The translations under genes were made by a program, and so were the position numbers. Positions 1 to 13,024 of a stretch of 64,000 nt of DNA are shown piece by piece. How positions within the stretch are numbered: the stretch's first letter is position 1; each line of letters opens with the position of its first letter. The stretch spans positions 53,197,777 to 53,261,776 of the forward strand of contig OX439050.1 of assembly GCA_949317995.1 (NCBI GenBank). Direction: 5' to 3'. Source of the DNA: Acholoe squamosa (Eukaryota; Annelida; Polychaeta; Phyllodocida; Polynoidae). Under the pieces are notes generated by a model. That model was not told the origin of the DNA, searched no databases, and was given only the letters and a program-made list of their open reading frames with translations.

Positions 1-1086
1 CATTTTCATTGCACACTCTACGATACACACTAGTCACCATTACAGTGCACGTGGGTAGACCGCCCCGGGAGGCACTGCCTTGTGGTTAAAGAATGCTCTT
101 AAAATACCTTTAACTGAATCGTGACTTCACACTATCCACAGTAACATAGTCTTGTCTGAAAAGCTGATAATTCAAGGGGCGAGGTCTTCTCAGACTTAGG
201 GTGATAATTACACATGGGAGATTGCCTCCCGTCCTCTTTCTACACGTGTCACACCAGTCTCATATTTTCTGCGAAATGGGTTTCTCTTCCCTAGAGGAAA
301 TTATTTAATATTTGTAGTCAGGGTCGCAAAGGTGACTCCATCTGCCCGTTTTTCTTTAACGCAGATGGTTTCAGGTTGGTGCTGAGTGTGAGTCGTGGAT
401 CGACCACGACCTGTGGCCACCAGATGTCAGGTTTGGCGTGAGTGGGGGCAATTAGAGAGAGGGCATGGAGAGGGGGGGGTGGTATGGTCAGTGCACAGGT
501 AGTGTGTGTATTGTTACAGCATCCACAATAACTGGTTACCATTCACAGTCCAGGTGAGTGGTCCTGTATACCCCCCCCCCACTTCTACACACACTCTCAC
601 CTCTTTACCTTTCTTCTACATCTAACTATCAATAAGTCTAGCCCAGCAGCCCAGATGTCATAACTCAACCTCCCTTATCGAGACTGGGGCCCGAGTCTAA
701 CTATCCAAAAGCTTTACTACCCCAAATATGTGTTTGCATTTTGTTAGATTTATTAACAGATTTTCAAAATTTCAGAATTTCTTATTTATGTAGTCCTTAT
801 TTCATTTGTACTGCAGTTGTCCCAAGGACACCCATAATTTACAAATACAGCTCAATGTGATAGCTAACCCCCAGGTGCATAACCTCCCTATATCACAGGA
901 GAGTCAGGTTCCGGCACTGGCATGCATATTTGTATGGTTGGTAACTAAGTGACAACGATGACAAATTTGTTAATGTAGTATATAAATAGCATTGTGGCTG
1001 TCTTTATGTGGACTGGGAACTAATAGATTCTGATTAGTCGGTGGTTAACTAGACTGTAGTAAAGATCCTTTTACCTCTCCGATAGC
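1..1086. other. non-coding flank, no gene seen
   Basis: No open frame here looks protein-like; the short frames are broken by C/G homopolymers and low-complexity sequence. There are G and C runs near 470-490 and 570-580. Nothing else is recognised. Confidence 0.6.
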
Positions 1087-1325
1087 CCTTTAAGGGATGC
1101 ATTAATGCATCATGCCCATTGATCGTAATGATGCATGAATGCAGCCCTGGCAAGTAACTCGCCAGGACTTCATTCATACAATATTCCGACCCTGCAGAGC
1201 CAATATACACTCACATAGTTTAGGCATGATGCTCCAATAAAGTGCTGGCGAGCAGACTCGCCAGCACTTCATTGGTGCATCATGCCGACCATGATACACT
1301 CCTGCATCAGCGGTCCTTAAAGTGA
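1087..1325. repeat. dispersed palindromic repeat, copy A
   Basis: Two adjacent imperfect hairpins. The first has arms of the GATGCATGAATGCAGCCCTGG type, the second is an almost perfect stem around GTGCTGGCGAG / CTCGCCAGCAC closing with GGTGCATCATGCC. The copy is bounded by CCCTTTAAGGG on the left and GGTCCTTAAAGTG on the right, like other members of this family in the window. The open frame on the minus strand across it is a by-product. Confidence 0.8.
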
Positions 1326-1839
1326 TAACAGAGTAGAGTAGTGGGCTGGAGTAGGTATGGTATTGAACAGTAGTGGTCACACAATGACCAATAAGACACA
1401 CTCAGGGTAGGCTTATTGTCCACCATGGGGCTGCACTTCTAAGGTCTGGAGGACGAGATCTGACGTGTCCACCCACGGTCAACCTCACCACATGCGCATT
1501 ATTCAGTAGTGGGTTGGTTGGGACATTGTATCATGCACTCATTGTTATGTGCTGTTTTTTACGTGGGTTTTTCTTCCTTTTATCTTATTCTATATTCTTT
1601 TCTTATTCACAAATGTTTTACTCAGGAGTTGCTTGGAGAAAAGAAATTCTCAAAAAGAAAAAAAGAACAAGAAAAACGCCTTCTTAAAATTACTTTCTAC
1701 CAGAATCATCGACCAGCTCATGCATTTTACCATTAACACTAACAAGATGTTTACACTGCAACAGTTTGCCTCGTGTGTGCTTTATTACAATTCTCCATCA
1801 TTTTGGCTCTGATCTCGTGACATTATGTTGGTACCAGAC

Positions 1840-2010
1840 TCGTGCACCACCATGATACTTGAATGCAGCCCTGGCGAGTAACTTGGCAGGGCTACAATCA
1901 TGCATGACACCGACCCTACAAAGTTGATACACTCCTGGAGGGTCAGCATGATGCACCAATGAAGTACATGAATTGCCAGTATCCAGCTACAGAGGATGAT
2001 GCAGAATGAA
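1840..2010. repeat. dispersed palindromic repeat, copy B
   Basis: Contains GAATGCAGCCCTGGCGAGTA followed by the degraded complementary arm and GCATGATGCACCAATGAAGT. It has the same units as copy A in a more diverged state; the second hairpin is truncated. Confidence 0.7.
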
Positions 2011-2514
2011 CCTTCAACGAGAATACTCGTGTCGTACCATTACCTCGGTTCACCTGATTAAAGCTGACTTCCCTGCGCTACAACCACAACCGTAGGTAGT
2101 TTATCAGAATCTTATTTACCTTATAATTGTTGTTCTCTGCTTCTTTATATTCGATGGAGACATCAAATTTGTTACTTACCTGAAATTGAAAAAAAAATAG
2201 AGAAAAAATATTAGTATTTCATATGAGTTTAGTCATCATTTTAACATAAAAAGTCTATGTGGAAATTCAAAATGAAGTGTAAACCTACATGTACACAAGC
2301 AACATCAGTGATACCATGGAGACTAAACGTCTTATACACTTTATGGTAATAGTAATGATATATTTGTAAAACACTTATTGGTGAAACATCTGTCTCTCCT
2401 TGGCAGGCTCTCAATTAATGTCCCCTATTGTTGCAATGCTAAATGGCTGGATGATTACCCATAACCATATACACACGCCTGATTTCACTCTAAACTGTGA
2501 TTCCCCATGATTTT
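2011..2514. other. non-coding, AT-rich
   Basis: AT-rich sequence without a plausible coding frame or recognised repeat. Confidence 0.5.
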
Positions 2515-2800
2515 AACCCTTTAGGAGCCAAATGATATCCCAAAATTCATGTTTCTGTGTCGGAATGATGCACCAATGCAGTGCATGCAAGCTTACTCTC
2601 CAGCACTGCATTGGTGCATCATGCCAATCTCTTGAGGCATATAAGCCTTACATGGCCAATATGATGCATAAATCTAATGCATACATCAAGTAGGCATGCT
2701 GCATTTAAATGCTTCGTGGTCTTTAATGGTAAAATGTCTGTAAATGTAGCCTTGTGATTCATGATGCCTACCCATAGGACAACACCGTGAACACATGATG
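2515..2800. repeat. dispersed palindromic repeat, copy C
   Basis: Starts at AACCCTTTAGGAG and contains a hairpin with arms GATGCACCAATGCAGTGC and GCACTGCATTGGTGCATC at 2569-2622, then degraded ATGATGCAT units. Same family as copies A and B. Confidence 0.75.
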
Positions 2801-5800
2801 CAAGGCACGTGCAACAATACAATAAAAACACAGAAATGTGCAATTTCTCCTCTCTCCTTTCTCCCCCTTTTGGTGACAGAGATTACACTGACATCTAGCG
2901 GAACAAAGTGGACTTTACGTCATGGCGGCTGGGTAGTTTCCGGTTGGACATTATCATCATAGGGAGGGAGTGTGTGTGTGTGTGGTGGCGGGGGGGGGTA
3001 GACAGATGCTTGCTGCCAAACTATCAAGGGGTTTCATCTCAATGATAACCAAGATCTGTTTGTTGGGTAATGATAGAGTTGGATCTAAGGGATAAGGATA
3101 GTTGATGGGTTTTATGTTGTCTCTGCCATCCACACATCTTGTCCACAGACGTACTCAGTTGTCTCTGCTCCAAAATAGTTGGCTCTTGTCCCTGTCATCA
3201 TCGACCTCATTTAGTCCTTTTTATCCAAGGACATTTTTATTGAAGAAAACATCAATATTTTCTTCCTTAAGAAAGAATCAATATTTCCTCCCTCCTCTCT
3301 GCAGATCTACATGTTTTATCCTAGATATCACAATTTTACATAATATCTAATTTAGGATTTAAACTGTAAGCTTAAATTTCAAGACCAAGTACATATTATA
3401 GCTTCATCATAGGATCTCATCCCCCAATCCATTTCCCCATCCCCTTAGTTTTTTTTAAAACCCACTGGCACTAAATCTAATAGCTTCAATTACCCCATGA
3501 GCTTTAAACCCATCCTTATTAATCACAGAGTTACCCTTTATATGGCACTCATTAGATCACATTGAGTTAGACTGCTAATCATCCATTTGTACCCTCACCA
3601 CACCACATCCACTCATCACAGCCAATCAGAGCTAACCTACTTAAATGGCTTTGTGACCGCATGGTTTGTACCGGCTTCACTGATTGGCTCCTTTATAGCA
3701 GATGCTATACTAGACTCTGGGGGACCAGATGGCTTTTTCACTGGTATCCCACTGGTGCTTGGTGACACGTGACAGAGCAACTGGCGAGATTTGAGGTATC
3801 ACCACGAGTCCCTATCTCTAATAGACCTGGGACGATCTCCAAACAGGAGATTTTACCATAGGTGGGTAGGTTGGCGGAAGATACCATATACAAATGTCAA
3901 TTGCGTATACTACTCAGATGATGAAACCGTCCACATCGCCTGACCTTAGATAAATGTGATAGACAAAGTGGACGGATGGCGCTCTAATAGAATTGAAAAT
4001 ATCCATTTATATTAACACTGAGAAATAGATCCAGAGGAATGCCCATTGTCTCCCCCATCGACAGAAGTGTAGTTAATGAGGATCCATTACCCGCACCTAG
4101 TTATGGTTACACTGGGGGGATAGCGTTCTCCCTGTATTACCCTTCTTCAAAATACTGGTGAGGTTATCACTTTCTTTGAACTCTCCTATAGCACACCCAC
4201 ACACCGCAATTTGTGTCAATCTTTTTATTTCTGCAGCCTATATGCCTGCCTACCTTTCCTAACTGACAACAGAGCAGCGCTCGTCCTGGTAGATAAAGAC
4301 GACACCAAGTATACTCAGCGTCTCAACGACCTATTTGTGTGACGTCACGAGGACGTGTCTCACTCTCACCTGCCATTCCTAATGCTAGTTATGGGGACAT
4401 AAGTACGTCACATCAAGGGGGATATGACGTCACATACACACTTGTGACGTAACCAGTGGGACTTCTATCTCTTCACTTGTCAGTGTCGTCTGTAAATAAA
4501 GCCTTCTCCAGTCTGGACTAAGCTGCATGACACCATCACCTGCAAACTGAGCAATCAGTTTATAAATGGTAGCTTACATCTTGTCAAAGCAAATCTTGGG
4601 TGAAACAAGGAGAGATAGATTTCCATTAATGACTGACACAAGGTGCAGGTCGAAATTAAAAGGAGCTATACATCGGCAGAGGTGTATTGAGGAAAGTTGG
4701 TCTAACAAGGTCGGTACTGGTAAGTCTATAAATCGTATGACACCCATTCATCATAATTTGGGCTTGTAATCCAAGCTACTAATACACGCTCCCGCATGGT
4801 AGTCCATCATAGGACCAGAGCTTGTTCAAAACATTGTACCTCTAGACATAAATGTTAGAGGGAAAGAAAATAAAGACACAACGAAAAGCAGCAGGTCAGC
4901 ATTCATATGCTTCAGCGCAGGACAGTGGTGGGAAGTGAGAGTGATTCAAACCTACACCGGTGATGACATAAAGGGAGGAGGAGAAAGGGTGTGTCCACTT
5001 TGTAAAGTGACGGTGGACTAAACCTTTACACAAAGCTGGGAGTAGGACCGGCTGTAGGATACCCTTCTCCAGTTAAGTGTCTAACGGGTGATGTACCTCA
5101 AGTAGTGTACAATGACGTCACTAGGTGTCACCCCGTATGGAGGACATAGACACAGGGAAGTGGCTGAGGGATAGACAGGGTGGGGGTGGGTGTATTGTAA
5201 TGGTCATTGTATGAGTGACCACAGGAGAGCAGGGAGGATGTAATCCCTAACACCTGCAGACTGTGGCACAGGGTATCAGTGTATGTAGAGGATGTAACCT
5301 GCCCCCCCTTGCCGCCATGCAGGTGGCGAGTGGGGTGCTGTTAACTAGTAAACCGTTTATCTAATCATATAGCACGCATCCCATAGGTACAGGTATTGAA
5401 CCTACCTCCTCCGACCCAGATAGACATGATATTCTGTCTTACCTTCATTATTATTTGATCTTGTTTCTTTTTAATTAAGCCTTACATGTATTGGATCGTT
5501 GCGTCGATCCTGGTGCCACACTGTTATACATCACTAGCATATCAAGACATAGAGGCAGCCATACTGGCTTCAGGGCATTGCATTGCAGTGAGGCCCCCAA
5601 CTCCAGAGCGGTATAGTACATTCTGGAACAACATAATAATAAAATCATCCTTACAAAGATGTGAATAATCATTGATCTGCATAACTGAGCTTGAGCTTGT
5701 CTCTTCTACTGACACAGAATCATATTCATTGTGTACTACATCATATTATGTCAGTTTTCTACACAACGTATCAACTATAATTTATATACATTTTGATAGC

Positions 5801-6469
5801 TCTAATAGATGTGAGAGACATGTGATAGATAGGTGGGATGTTTAGTTATGTATCAGGAGAACAGACCCAACATGACCCATCTACTTGACCTGAGATGTGC
5901 CCAGACCATCTAAACCAATAAATCTATTTAAACTGTGTCGTAGGGTCACATGCAGACTCTATCTGTATTTATTTAATTACTCTGATACATGTACCAAAAT
6001 ATTAAAAAATATATAGTCAAATAGCTACCTTCGCAAATTTGTAACCCTAGTAGATTATAAGGGGCATTTGCACTTGCACTATGGCTAATTTTGATACACA
6101 AAGAATTTTTTTATATAACTTATCTAGACCTGTAATGTACAACATAGTTTTATGTCAGTAAGCATATGGGTTTCCAGATTTTAAATCAACGTTTTCCTGC
6201 AGTCTACCCCTCTAATTTCAGCTTTATTCATGTATCTCTAGAAGAGCGGCTTCTTATTATTTTAAATCTAGCCTAGTGCATTTTGTTCTCAAAAACTTTG
6301 CTTCTTCTGACTCACTATACGTGTAAATAATTCCCATCCCCCCCCCCCACAACGTTAAGGCTTTCCCCGATTCCCCCATTCTTTCTCTTCCTCTCCCATC
6401 CACACAATCCTTATGCATCCTTTCATCTTCAATCTTTGTTTTTCTCCCTTTCTCTTCCCCACCCCCAGC
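2801..6469. other. non-coding with promoter-like islands
   Basis: No convincing exon. The stretch 3600-3710 has a CCAAT box in forward form (GCCAATCAGAG), one in reverse form (GATTGGCTCC) and CTTTATA, a promoter-like arrangement. CRE-type TGACGTCA sites occur at 4340, 4425, 4445 (variant) and 5113. A CTCF-like match on the minus strand, with one mismatch, lies near 2890-2910. The remainder is AT-rich or simple sequence. Confidence 0.5.
4340..4452. promoter_or_regulatory. CRE-like cluster
   Basis: TGACGTCA at 4340-4347 and 4425-4432 and TGACGTAA at 4445-4452. TGACGTCA is the established CREB/ATF palindrome. Three sites in 113 bp is more than chance predicts for an 8-mer, but binding is inferred only. 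Confidence 0.4.
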
Positions 6470-6860
6470 ATACATTCATGCCCATTATGTGGAACCCCGT
6501 GGGATCTCATACTTATATATGGACGCTGCGGCATTTCGCTGGTAGCCCCATGTTGACAGTGTGTATAGGACGGGAATCAGCGACTTCCCACCTGGACACA
6601 TCAAAGCACCGCCCAGCAAACATCTCCTTATGTTCATCCACAGTCCTTTCTGGGCCATGTGATACCTATATATGGTCCTTGGTCTGCATTGGTGCATCAT
6701 GCCTACTCTTCAAATATATATGTGCTAAAACCATAGGGTCATCATAATGTAGCATGCAGTATTGGGGGCCTTTCCTGAAATCTACTGCAAGCATGCATCA
6801 GCACGACCAAAGGGCATCATGTTGGAGCATCATGCAAACCTTAAAGTGGGAATATTTCTC
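6470..6860. repeat. degenerate palindromic repeat region, copy D
   Basis: Scattered units of the family remain (CTGCATTGGTGCATCATGCC near 6684, then GCATGCATCAGCACGACC and GGAGCATCATGC), ending with CTTAAAGTGGG. The arms no longer pair well, so this is probably an old or broken copy. Confidence 0.5.
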
Positions 6861-8107
6861 TATACACCTGGGATACACCTGGGTGCAGCCCTCCCACCCT
6901 ACCCCCTCCCACCCAGACCCCACCTGTGTGGCTTATAAGGATTATCTACCATTATGAGTGCGTTATTTAGATTCCCTTCACGCAGTAGGAGGTATGTGTA
7001 CAGAGAACACCAGGTATTCTCAGCCTTAACTTGCTCTATTTAAAGGTGGAAATATTTTTGGCTGGAAATTGACAAAAAAGAGATGAAGAAAATCGCATAT
7101 TTACCCTGAAGGTTTTATGTTTGCATTTTGAAAGCCAAAGGGCAACAACAGTGGATGTGTGGTTATGTGTGAATATTGTTTTCTTCATTACACGGGGATA
7201 TTGATTTTATTCGCGGTGCTATTTCAAAAGGCAAGATCAGTTTGACAACGAATACATGCACTATCCTCACTAATCCAATCCTTTTCATTTTCTGCAAAAT
7301 TATTATTCAATATCAGTCTGATATTGATCCATATACCTTATAACCATAGGGTACCCAGGTTTGATTTTGCAGTCAGTACGTCATACATACTTTCTATCGC
7401 TTGAACCAAGCTCTGAGGCAAATACAAATAAATAAAAAAAAAACAGACTGGTGATCTTATTTGCATAATTGGCAATAGTTTCCCCAATCATTTAGATCCA
7501 TAAGATACACCCAAGAAATCACACACTTGGCACACCAGGTGATTGTCATAATCCTATGATTACCCGACAAAAATATTTAAGATTGATGATATAATTCTAA
7601 AATATGCATAACGTATGCTTATTGTCACTCTAAACCTTTCAGGACATCATACTACTTAAAATGTCATCCGATGAAATGGTTTATGTAGATCTGAAGAGTA
7701 AATCTTCACAAATATTAAATGCTAACTATACTCAGATTATACATCCTTGATATGCTGCACCAATGCCTTGTTGGTGATAAGGCATAGGCACTGTATTTAG
7801 TCTTCATTTCGGTCATAGAATATGAACCTGGAGGCGGCCCTTAAAGGATTAACCCTGTTATCACATAATAGATAAGTAGGTTCTAGATTAACCACACTGC
7901 CCTCTGGTGGTGGTTGTGATGGTATCAAAGGAGATACAGCTTCTGAAGGTCATCCGTCTGTTCAAGGTCAATATTGGTTACCGATGACTGAGCAAATAGC
8001 GGAACGTCTAACAAAGGGTGTGGTGTCCACAGGGGCACAGCGCAGGTGGCTGAAACGAGACTTCTGATTGGTCGAAAAACTAGAGATTTCTTGGTAGAGC
8101 GTATCGC
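6861..8107. other. non-coding
   Basis: No gene seen. Includes a remnant of the palindromic repeat family near 7750-7860 (TGCTGCACCAATGC, then CCCTTAAAGGATTAACCC) and one strong CTCF-like site at 7895-7910. Confidence 0.5.
7895..7910 (-). promoter_or_regulatory. CTCF-like site
   Basis: On the minus strand the sequence reads CCACCAGAGGGCAGTG, which fits the established animal CTCF core CCASYAGRKGGCRS at every position. Occupancy is not shown by sequence. Confidence 0.5.
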
Positions 8108-8245
8108 CGCCTTAGTGCAAGAAGGTTGTATCTGCATTTACAAGTTTTGCAGGAGAGGCAAAAGAAGTGTTCCACTTACTATAGCACAAAGTGGAAACAG
8201 CAATATTACCCAGGACCTGTAGGCACGAATATTAAGCTAATAGAT

Positions 8246-8348
8246 CATGGATGTTGGAGCCCTAGGGGAGTCTATGCTGGATATACCCGAGCCGCGGAGC
8301 GGCGAGGGTATATCCAGCATAGACTCCCCGTGGGCTCCAACATCCATG
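8246..8348. repeat. 103-bp near-perfect palindrome
   Basis: Arms of 17 and 24 paired bases separated by a 2-nt mismatch (TA against GT), around a 17-nt centre that itself has a GCCGC/GCGGC stem. The outer arms begin CATGGATGTTGGAGCCC. Translating either strand gives the same peptide pattern, which explains the mirrored short open frames here. Confidence 0.9.
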
Positions 8349-8532
8349 AACTAATAGGTTTATACCACGATTTCCTCCATTTTGTATTAATTTCTTACCT
8401 GAAATCCAAAGAATATAGCCAGGCGAAGACATTTTGTAAGTGCAAGTGACACGGCCCGTGTCCGCTCTGCGCGAAGCCATGATTGTTTTTGTTCCTTGCC
8501 GGGAGGGGTACCGCCGTGTTCACACTCACTTT

Positions 8533-8809
8533 TCGTATGGAATCCAACCATGACACGTCTTCAAATTAATAAATACATATCCTTAGACATTCTAGATGAG
8601 TACTCCATGCTTGATATGTCCGATATATTCGAAATAAATAAGAATCCATTGATTTTTCCATCGTAAGCGAGTCGCGGTCTGCCATTCCCACCCGCCTCCT
8701 TGTTCGGCGAAAGTGTGTCAGTGGCCCGGATGTGGATATAGGTCATCTAGAATGTCTAAGGATATGTATGTTTTAATTTGAAAACTTGTCATGGTTGGAT
8801 TCGATACGA
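8533..8809. mobile_element. MITE-like element with 67-bp TIRs
   Basis: Arms 8533-8599 and 8743-8809 are complementary at 62 of 67 positions; they begin TCGTATGGAATCCAACCATG and end ATTCTAGATGA. The 143-bp interior has no coding frame of note. It is nested in the 8108-9244 element. The superfamily is not recognised. Confidence 0.8.
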
Positions 8810-8883
8810 AATGCGGGTGCACATACGGACCTATCACCATCAGGTTAGTAGTCTTCAACTTTTGCTTTTGGTTTCCTCACCGT

Positions 8884-8950
8884 TCAGTGTGGCGCTATGG
8901 CTAAGGCCTTCGCCTACCACCACTGTGGCCGGGGTTCAATTCTGATACAA
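8884..8950 (+). repeat. tRNA-Arg-like SINE head
   Basis: TGGCGCTATGGCTAAGGC at 8890-8907 resembles the D-arm/A-box of tRNA-Arg (TGGCCTAATGGATAAGGC), and GGTTCAATTC at 8933-8942 is a B-box. The two boxes have tRNA spacing, but the anticodon and acceptor stems are not convincing. Most likely the RNA polymerase III head of a SINE. Confidence 0.55.
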
Positions 8951-10759
8951 GTTGGGACGATTTTTCACATTGAAACAATGGCGAGGCTAAATTTCTATGT
9001 CCGCCAGTGTCTCCAAAAATATTCTAAGTCCAACTTGACCCCGAAAAAGTATATATCAAAAATTCTAAAAACGCACAAGGGTGGTATATGCAGAATATAC
9101 CACGTATATATCGCATATAAAACCACCGGAAGTGCCAGAATAGTGGTATAATATAAACATAGCTTCAATACTTTTATAGTAGCTAGATATAGGTCGATCG
9201 ACGTTTTTCCAAAATGTCAGTTACAACCTTCTTGCACTAAGGCGAAAGTATGTACTTGGATGAATGAGTACTCATGTTAACCGGTCGTGTCTACGATCTT
9301 AGGGCTTCCTTTTATAGGGATTAATATAGCAAAAGATGGTGGTATCAATAAAGAAGCATATAAAAGAGCGTTAGCAATGATTCTGCATGTAAATGCGGAC
9401 ATCAGTCTGTCATAACTATAAATCGAGTTATTGGAAGTATTGGGTATTGGAAGCAATGTCATTTGAACGATGGCTTTAATGATTTTTAATCTTCTTATTT
9501 GAGGCACCTTTTGTGGACCTTTCTGGTGTTGAATACACATTGGGCACAATGTTAGCTCAATATATAAAATCTATCAAACTATCAAAGATATTGATGATTA
9601 GAATTGCATTTTCTACAAGAATACAGGGAGATTCAGATGATATAATAAGTATACCCGTTACAATGAGGTGTGTAGACAGACCCACTACTATTGGCCACTG
9701 GCTGGTCTAAAGCGAAACACACTGATAAGAACTAATAAGATGGGACCAGCATGTCCCTGGACGTGGGTGTAAACCAGGGCCTCCATACTGAGTCCTATAC
9801 AACGTGTACTCAACCCCTCCCCACCCCCACAGACACACATTTTATACAGCTACACGTACCAAGATGTAATTAACTTCAAGATCGACCACTATACTACACA
9901 ACAAGATCAGACAAGATTCAATCAGCCCTCGGGTGGAATTACTTCCACCAATTTCTTTCCAATTTCCACTGCTCCCCTCCGCCCCTATTTCCTCCCATGC
10001 ACATGACTTGAAGAGGAGATTCAGGAGGGACTTTGCTCCCCGGAGGATCTGCTTCTTTTGGCGGAGCCTCCTCCCCCCCCCCCAGACCCCGGCACCAAAT
10101 GAGCATCAGGCGGTATCTTCATGTCTGTTCCCATCAGGGACCTGCTTCCCTATCATGTCTGCACCCCGAGAGACACCTCACATCACACGATTAACATGAG
10201 GAGCCTCTCAGGTAAAAAAAGGAGAATTTCTGCTACATCATGTATACCCCAAGGGGTAGGATATATTCACCCAGTTTCACCCAAGTAGTTTCCTATTTAA
10301 AGGATAGGGATGCAGCAACAATGTGTCATGGAATATGAAAGTCCTATCCGGCAAAAAATCTGTTGCTCCTGAATGTGGTTTTTCCTCAAATCTTGTGACA
10401 TTCAAATTTCTCTCGTCCCCCGGTGAGCACCTAAAGCTACAATCCATATCACATTCAGGTTCATTCCTGGTTCTTTGATATTCAGTATACTTATTCCAAG
10501 TGAGACCATGATAGTCCGGCCACCGCTGTTGCATACAATGTCGGTCGAACCTCAAAATTGACGGACGATTGAAGCATTATAGATTTGTATAGAAATGCAC
10601 CATCCGTGGCTTAGTCAGGTCCCATGTATGACGGACTATCAAAGGACGGATTATCGAGGTCACACTGTACCTTTCTGTTTGTATATCATGTGCTATAAAT
10701 ACCACCTGTCAGTTCTATACTTCCATTTTAAGACATAACAATTTTTTTTAGACCTCATA

Positions 10760-10845
10760 CACTGAAAAAAATATCGTCGAAATAACGAAGGATCTCTTGC
10801 CCCAAAGTTGCCAGAGATTCTTCGTTATTTTTACATCATTTTCAC
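10760..10845. repeat. small foldback element
   Basis: AATAACGAAGGATCTCT pairs with AGAGATTCTTCGTTATT across a short loop; the outer sequence begins CACTGAAAAAAAT. It resembles the CACTG-ended element at 24616-24870 but is much shorter. Confidence 0.55.
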
Positions 10846-11162
10846 AGAGATCCCTTGTACCACCACACTGCCACCTGGAGATTATATACTGGCTCCCTGT
10901 TGTGTAATTACGGTGGTTCATTGTTCAGGTTTACAAGGGCCCCGTGTAGATTCAACAGTTGGTTCTTATAGTGTACCTCAGTCTCCTCAATGGACATTCC
11001 CAATCATTACCACTTACTCCCTACAAGTAACCCCTGGTACTTTTTCTGTCTAGAAAGGCCTCTCATAGCTCATCTCTACAAAAAGCCAAACCACAGCTTT
11101 AATAGAGGTCTCTGTGAACGACCCACAACAAAGCAGAGATCGATAAAAGAGGTTGCTCAACA

Positions 11163-11182
11163 ACCCACCAGGTGGCGCATCG
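11163..11182 (+). promoter_or_regulatory. CTCF-like site
   Basis: CCCACCAGGTGGCGCATC fits the CTCF core CCASYAGRKGGCRS. Inference from motif only. Confidence 0.45.
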
Positions 11183-13024
11183 CCGCCCCAGCCTCGTTTT
11201 GGGACCAGGCCTGATTACCCACAATACACAGGGGTGGTTGCTCACGCAGACAGCAGACAGACATGATAAAAGAGCAGGATGATCGGCAGATCAGCACAAG
11301 TGGGTGGTGGTGTGGGTGGGTGTGGTAGAGTGGATGGGGGAGTGTAGGAAGACTTGGGATATTTCTGTCTTATTATTTAGACACCAGAATGAAGAAGTGC
11401 TAAATAATTCTAATATCATGAAAAAAAACATTGACTGGTTTTCCCAAAATTGTTGTCTATATTGTGTTGTTATCTTAATTATTCCCAACTTGAAAGGGAT
11501 CGATTTGAAATTCAAAGTGCAGTACCCACATGTAGCATTTGAATCACGACATCAGAGTCTATATTCTTATCTGCAGGAAGTTTGAGTGGGGGGGGGGGGG
11601 GGGGCACATAACCAGATCATAATTAAGTCTACCCCTGCACAATAATGGTTACTAGGAGTTTGCATGGCCGCAACAACAGGCCCATCTCCAGCACCCTCCG
11701 CCCCCCCCCCCCTCTCCATCCTCCTACCTCATAGTTTTAATTACACCAGAGACACAGACAGTGACCATCAGGGACTTCCATCTAGCTCATCTATAGGTGG
11801 GTAGGGCAAGTAGCTACTTCTGTAGTCATCGTGTTGGATCCATCTGTCTTTAGTGTCTTGGGAAAGTTAGGTTAGCTATGATATAGGAAACTGGAAAGAA
11901 GGACAACATGGGCATATGATCACAAAGGACTGGGAACCGGTACTACAGGTACTATTTTGCTTGGTCAGGGGATGATACTACCAATTGGTAGCTGGGGTGG
12001 GATGGGGAAGGGGGGTTCTGTTTTAGGGCAGGTGCTGTAGGCAGATAACTCATCAAGTTTCAATATCAAACCGGTGTCATCTCACGCGAACCACTAATCT
12101 GTGGGCTAATGATGGTTTAGATCTAGGTCGTTATGGGCCGCTATTGAATTATAGAAGATGTGACACAATCTGCGAAAAGGGGGCTTAGTGCAGGGGGTTC
12201 TAAGACCCCTTTTCCCAGTACATGTCACAGATATACTTGATATGAGCCAGAATAGGTTACGGGACAGCTGTATACATGACTTTGTAATTAATTGATCGAA
12301 ACTTAATGTATATGATACGATTGAGATACTACAATCAATGTTAACCAGTAGAATTATGTGTGATTTTCCAAAATCATTCACATACCAGAATGACCATTTC
12401 TGATAGCAAAGCTGTCTAAAATCAACGAGTTGATTGTTAATAGAACAATTATTGACCTGCGATGAGAAAACGAAAGAAGGATTGCTAGAAACTAAGTCAT
12501 AGAGAGAGTCGATAGATAGACAGTAAAAGACGCACATTATTGCCGTCACTGGTGTCTGTTTTCTTCCATGGTTGATTAGAAAGTACAGCGGAAGAATTCA
12601 ATTTTGCAAATTGGTGGTTGTTAGGCTTGTCTTTCCAATCCATATGCTCTGCCTAAACACCCCTACAAGCCCCCCCCCCCCACCCCAGCCTCTAACCACA
12701 ACAAATGACCACCCACACCCCCTACACTGTCCATCCCCCATTGAAGAAGCACCGAAGCCGTGTACCTTTACATGAGATTCAGAGCTGCTCATTCCGTGTC
12801 TACACCCATTATCGCTCATCCGAACCGGAACTACCATGCTCCTTTACTCCCGGCGGATGTGCCCACACGAGACGCTGCCCCTAGTGGCAACTTATCTGCG
12901 TGCGCATCGCGGGAGGAACTAATCCCGTGATGCCTCAGTTTGTGGAGCTTGTGGCGCAGTGGCTTCTGGGTAGTGAGCAGTTTCCCTAAAGAACTGCTCC
13001 CCCGGGAGCAATGGAGCACGGCCT

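Larger units (their letters stand above)
8108..9244. mobile_element. TIR-bounded DNA element, 1.14 kb
   Basis: The ends are 27-bp inverted repeats that agree at 26 positions (CGCCTTAGTGCAAGAAGG at 8108 and its complement ending at 9244). No transposase frame lies between them, so it is non-autonomous. It contains a 103-bp near-perfect palindrome, a second TIR element and a tRNA-like sequence, so it is a composite. I see no clean target duplication; the superfamily is unknown. Confidence 0.7.
9245..13024. other. non-coding
   Basis: No gene seen. Contains a small foldback (10760-10845), CTCF-like sites (11163-11182 and a weaker one at 12873-12890), long C/G runs (10073-10083, 11589-11604, 11700-11711, 12670-12680) and one GAGCTGCTC at 12782-12790. 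The 147-codon minus-strand frame at 12106-12549 is AT-rich, matches no family I know and is not called. Confidence 0.5.

Noticed and set aside
8126-8480. Mirrored forward and reverse frames near 8.3 kb
   Set aside because: Both are translations of the same palindrome arms.
12106-12549. 147-codon minus-strand frame
   Set aside because: Longest frame in the left flank, but composition follows AT-rich DNA, there is no recognisable domain, and neighbouring sequence gives no exon signals; left uncalled.
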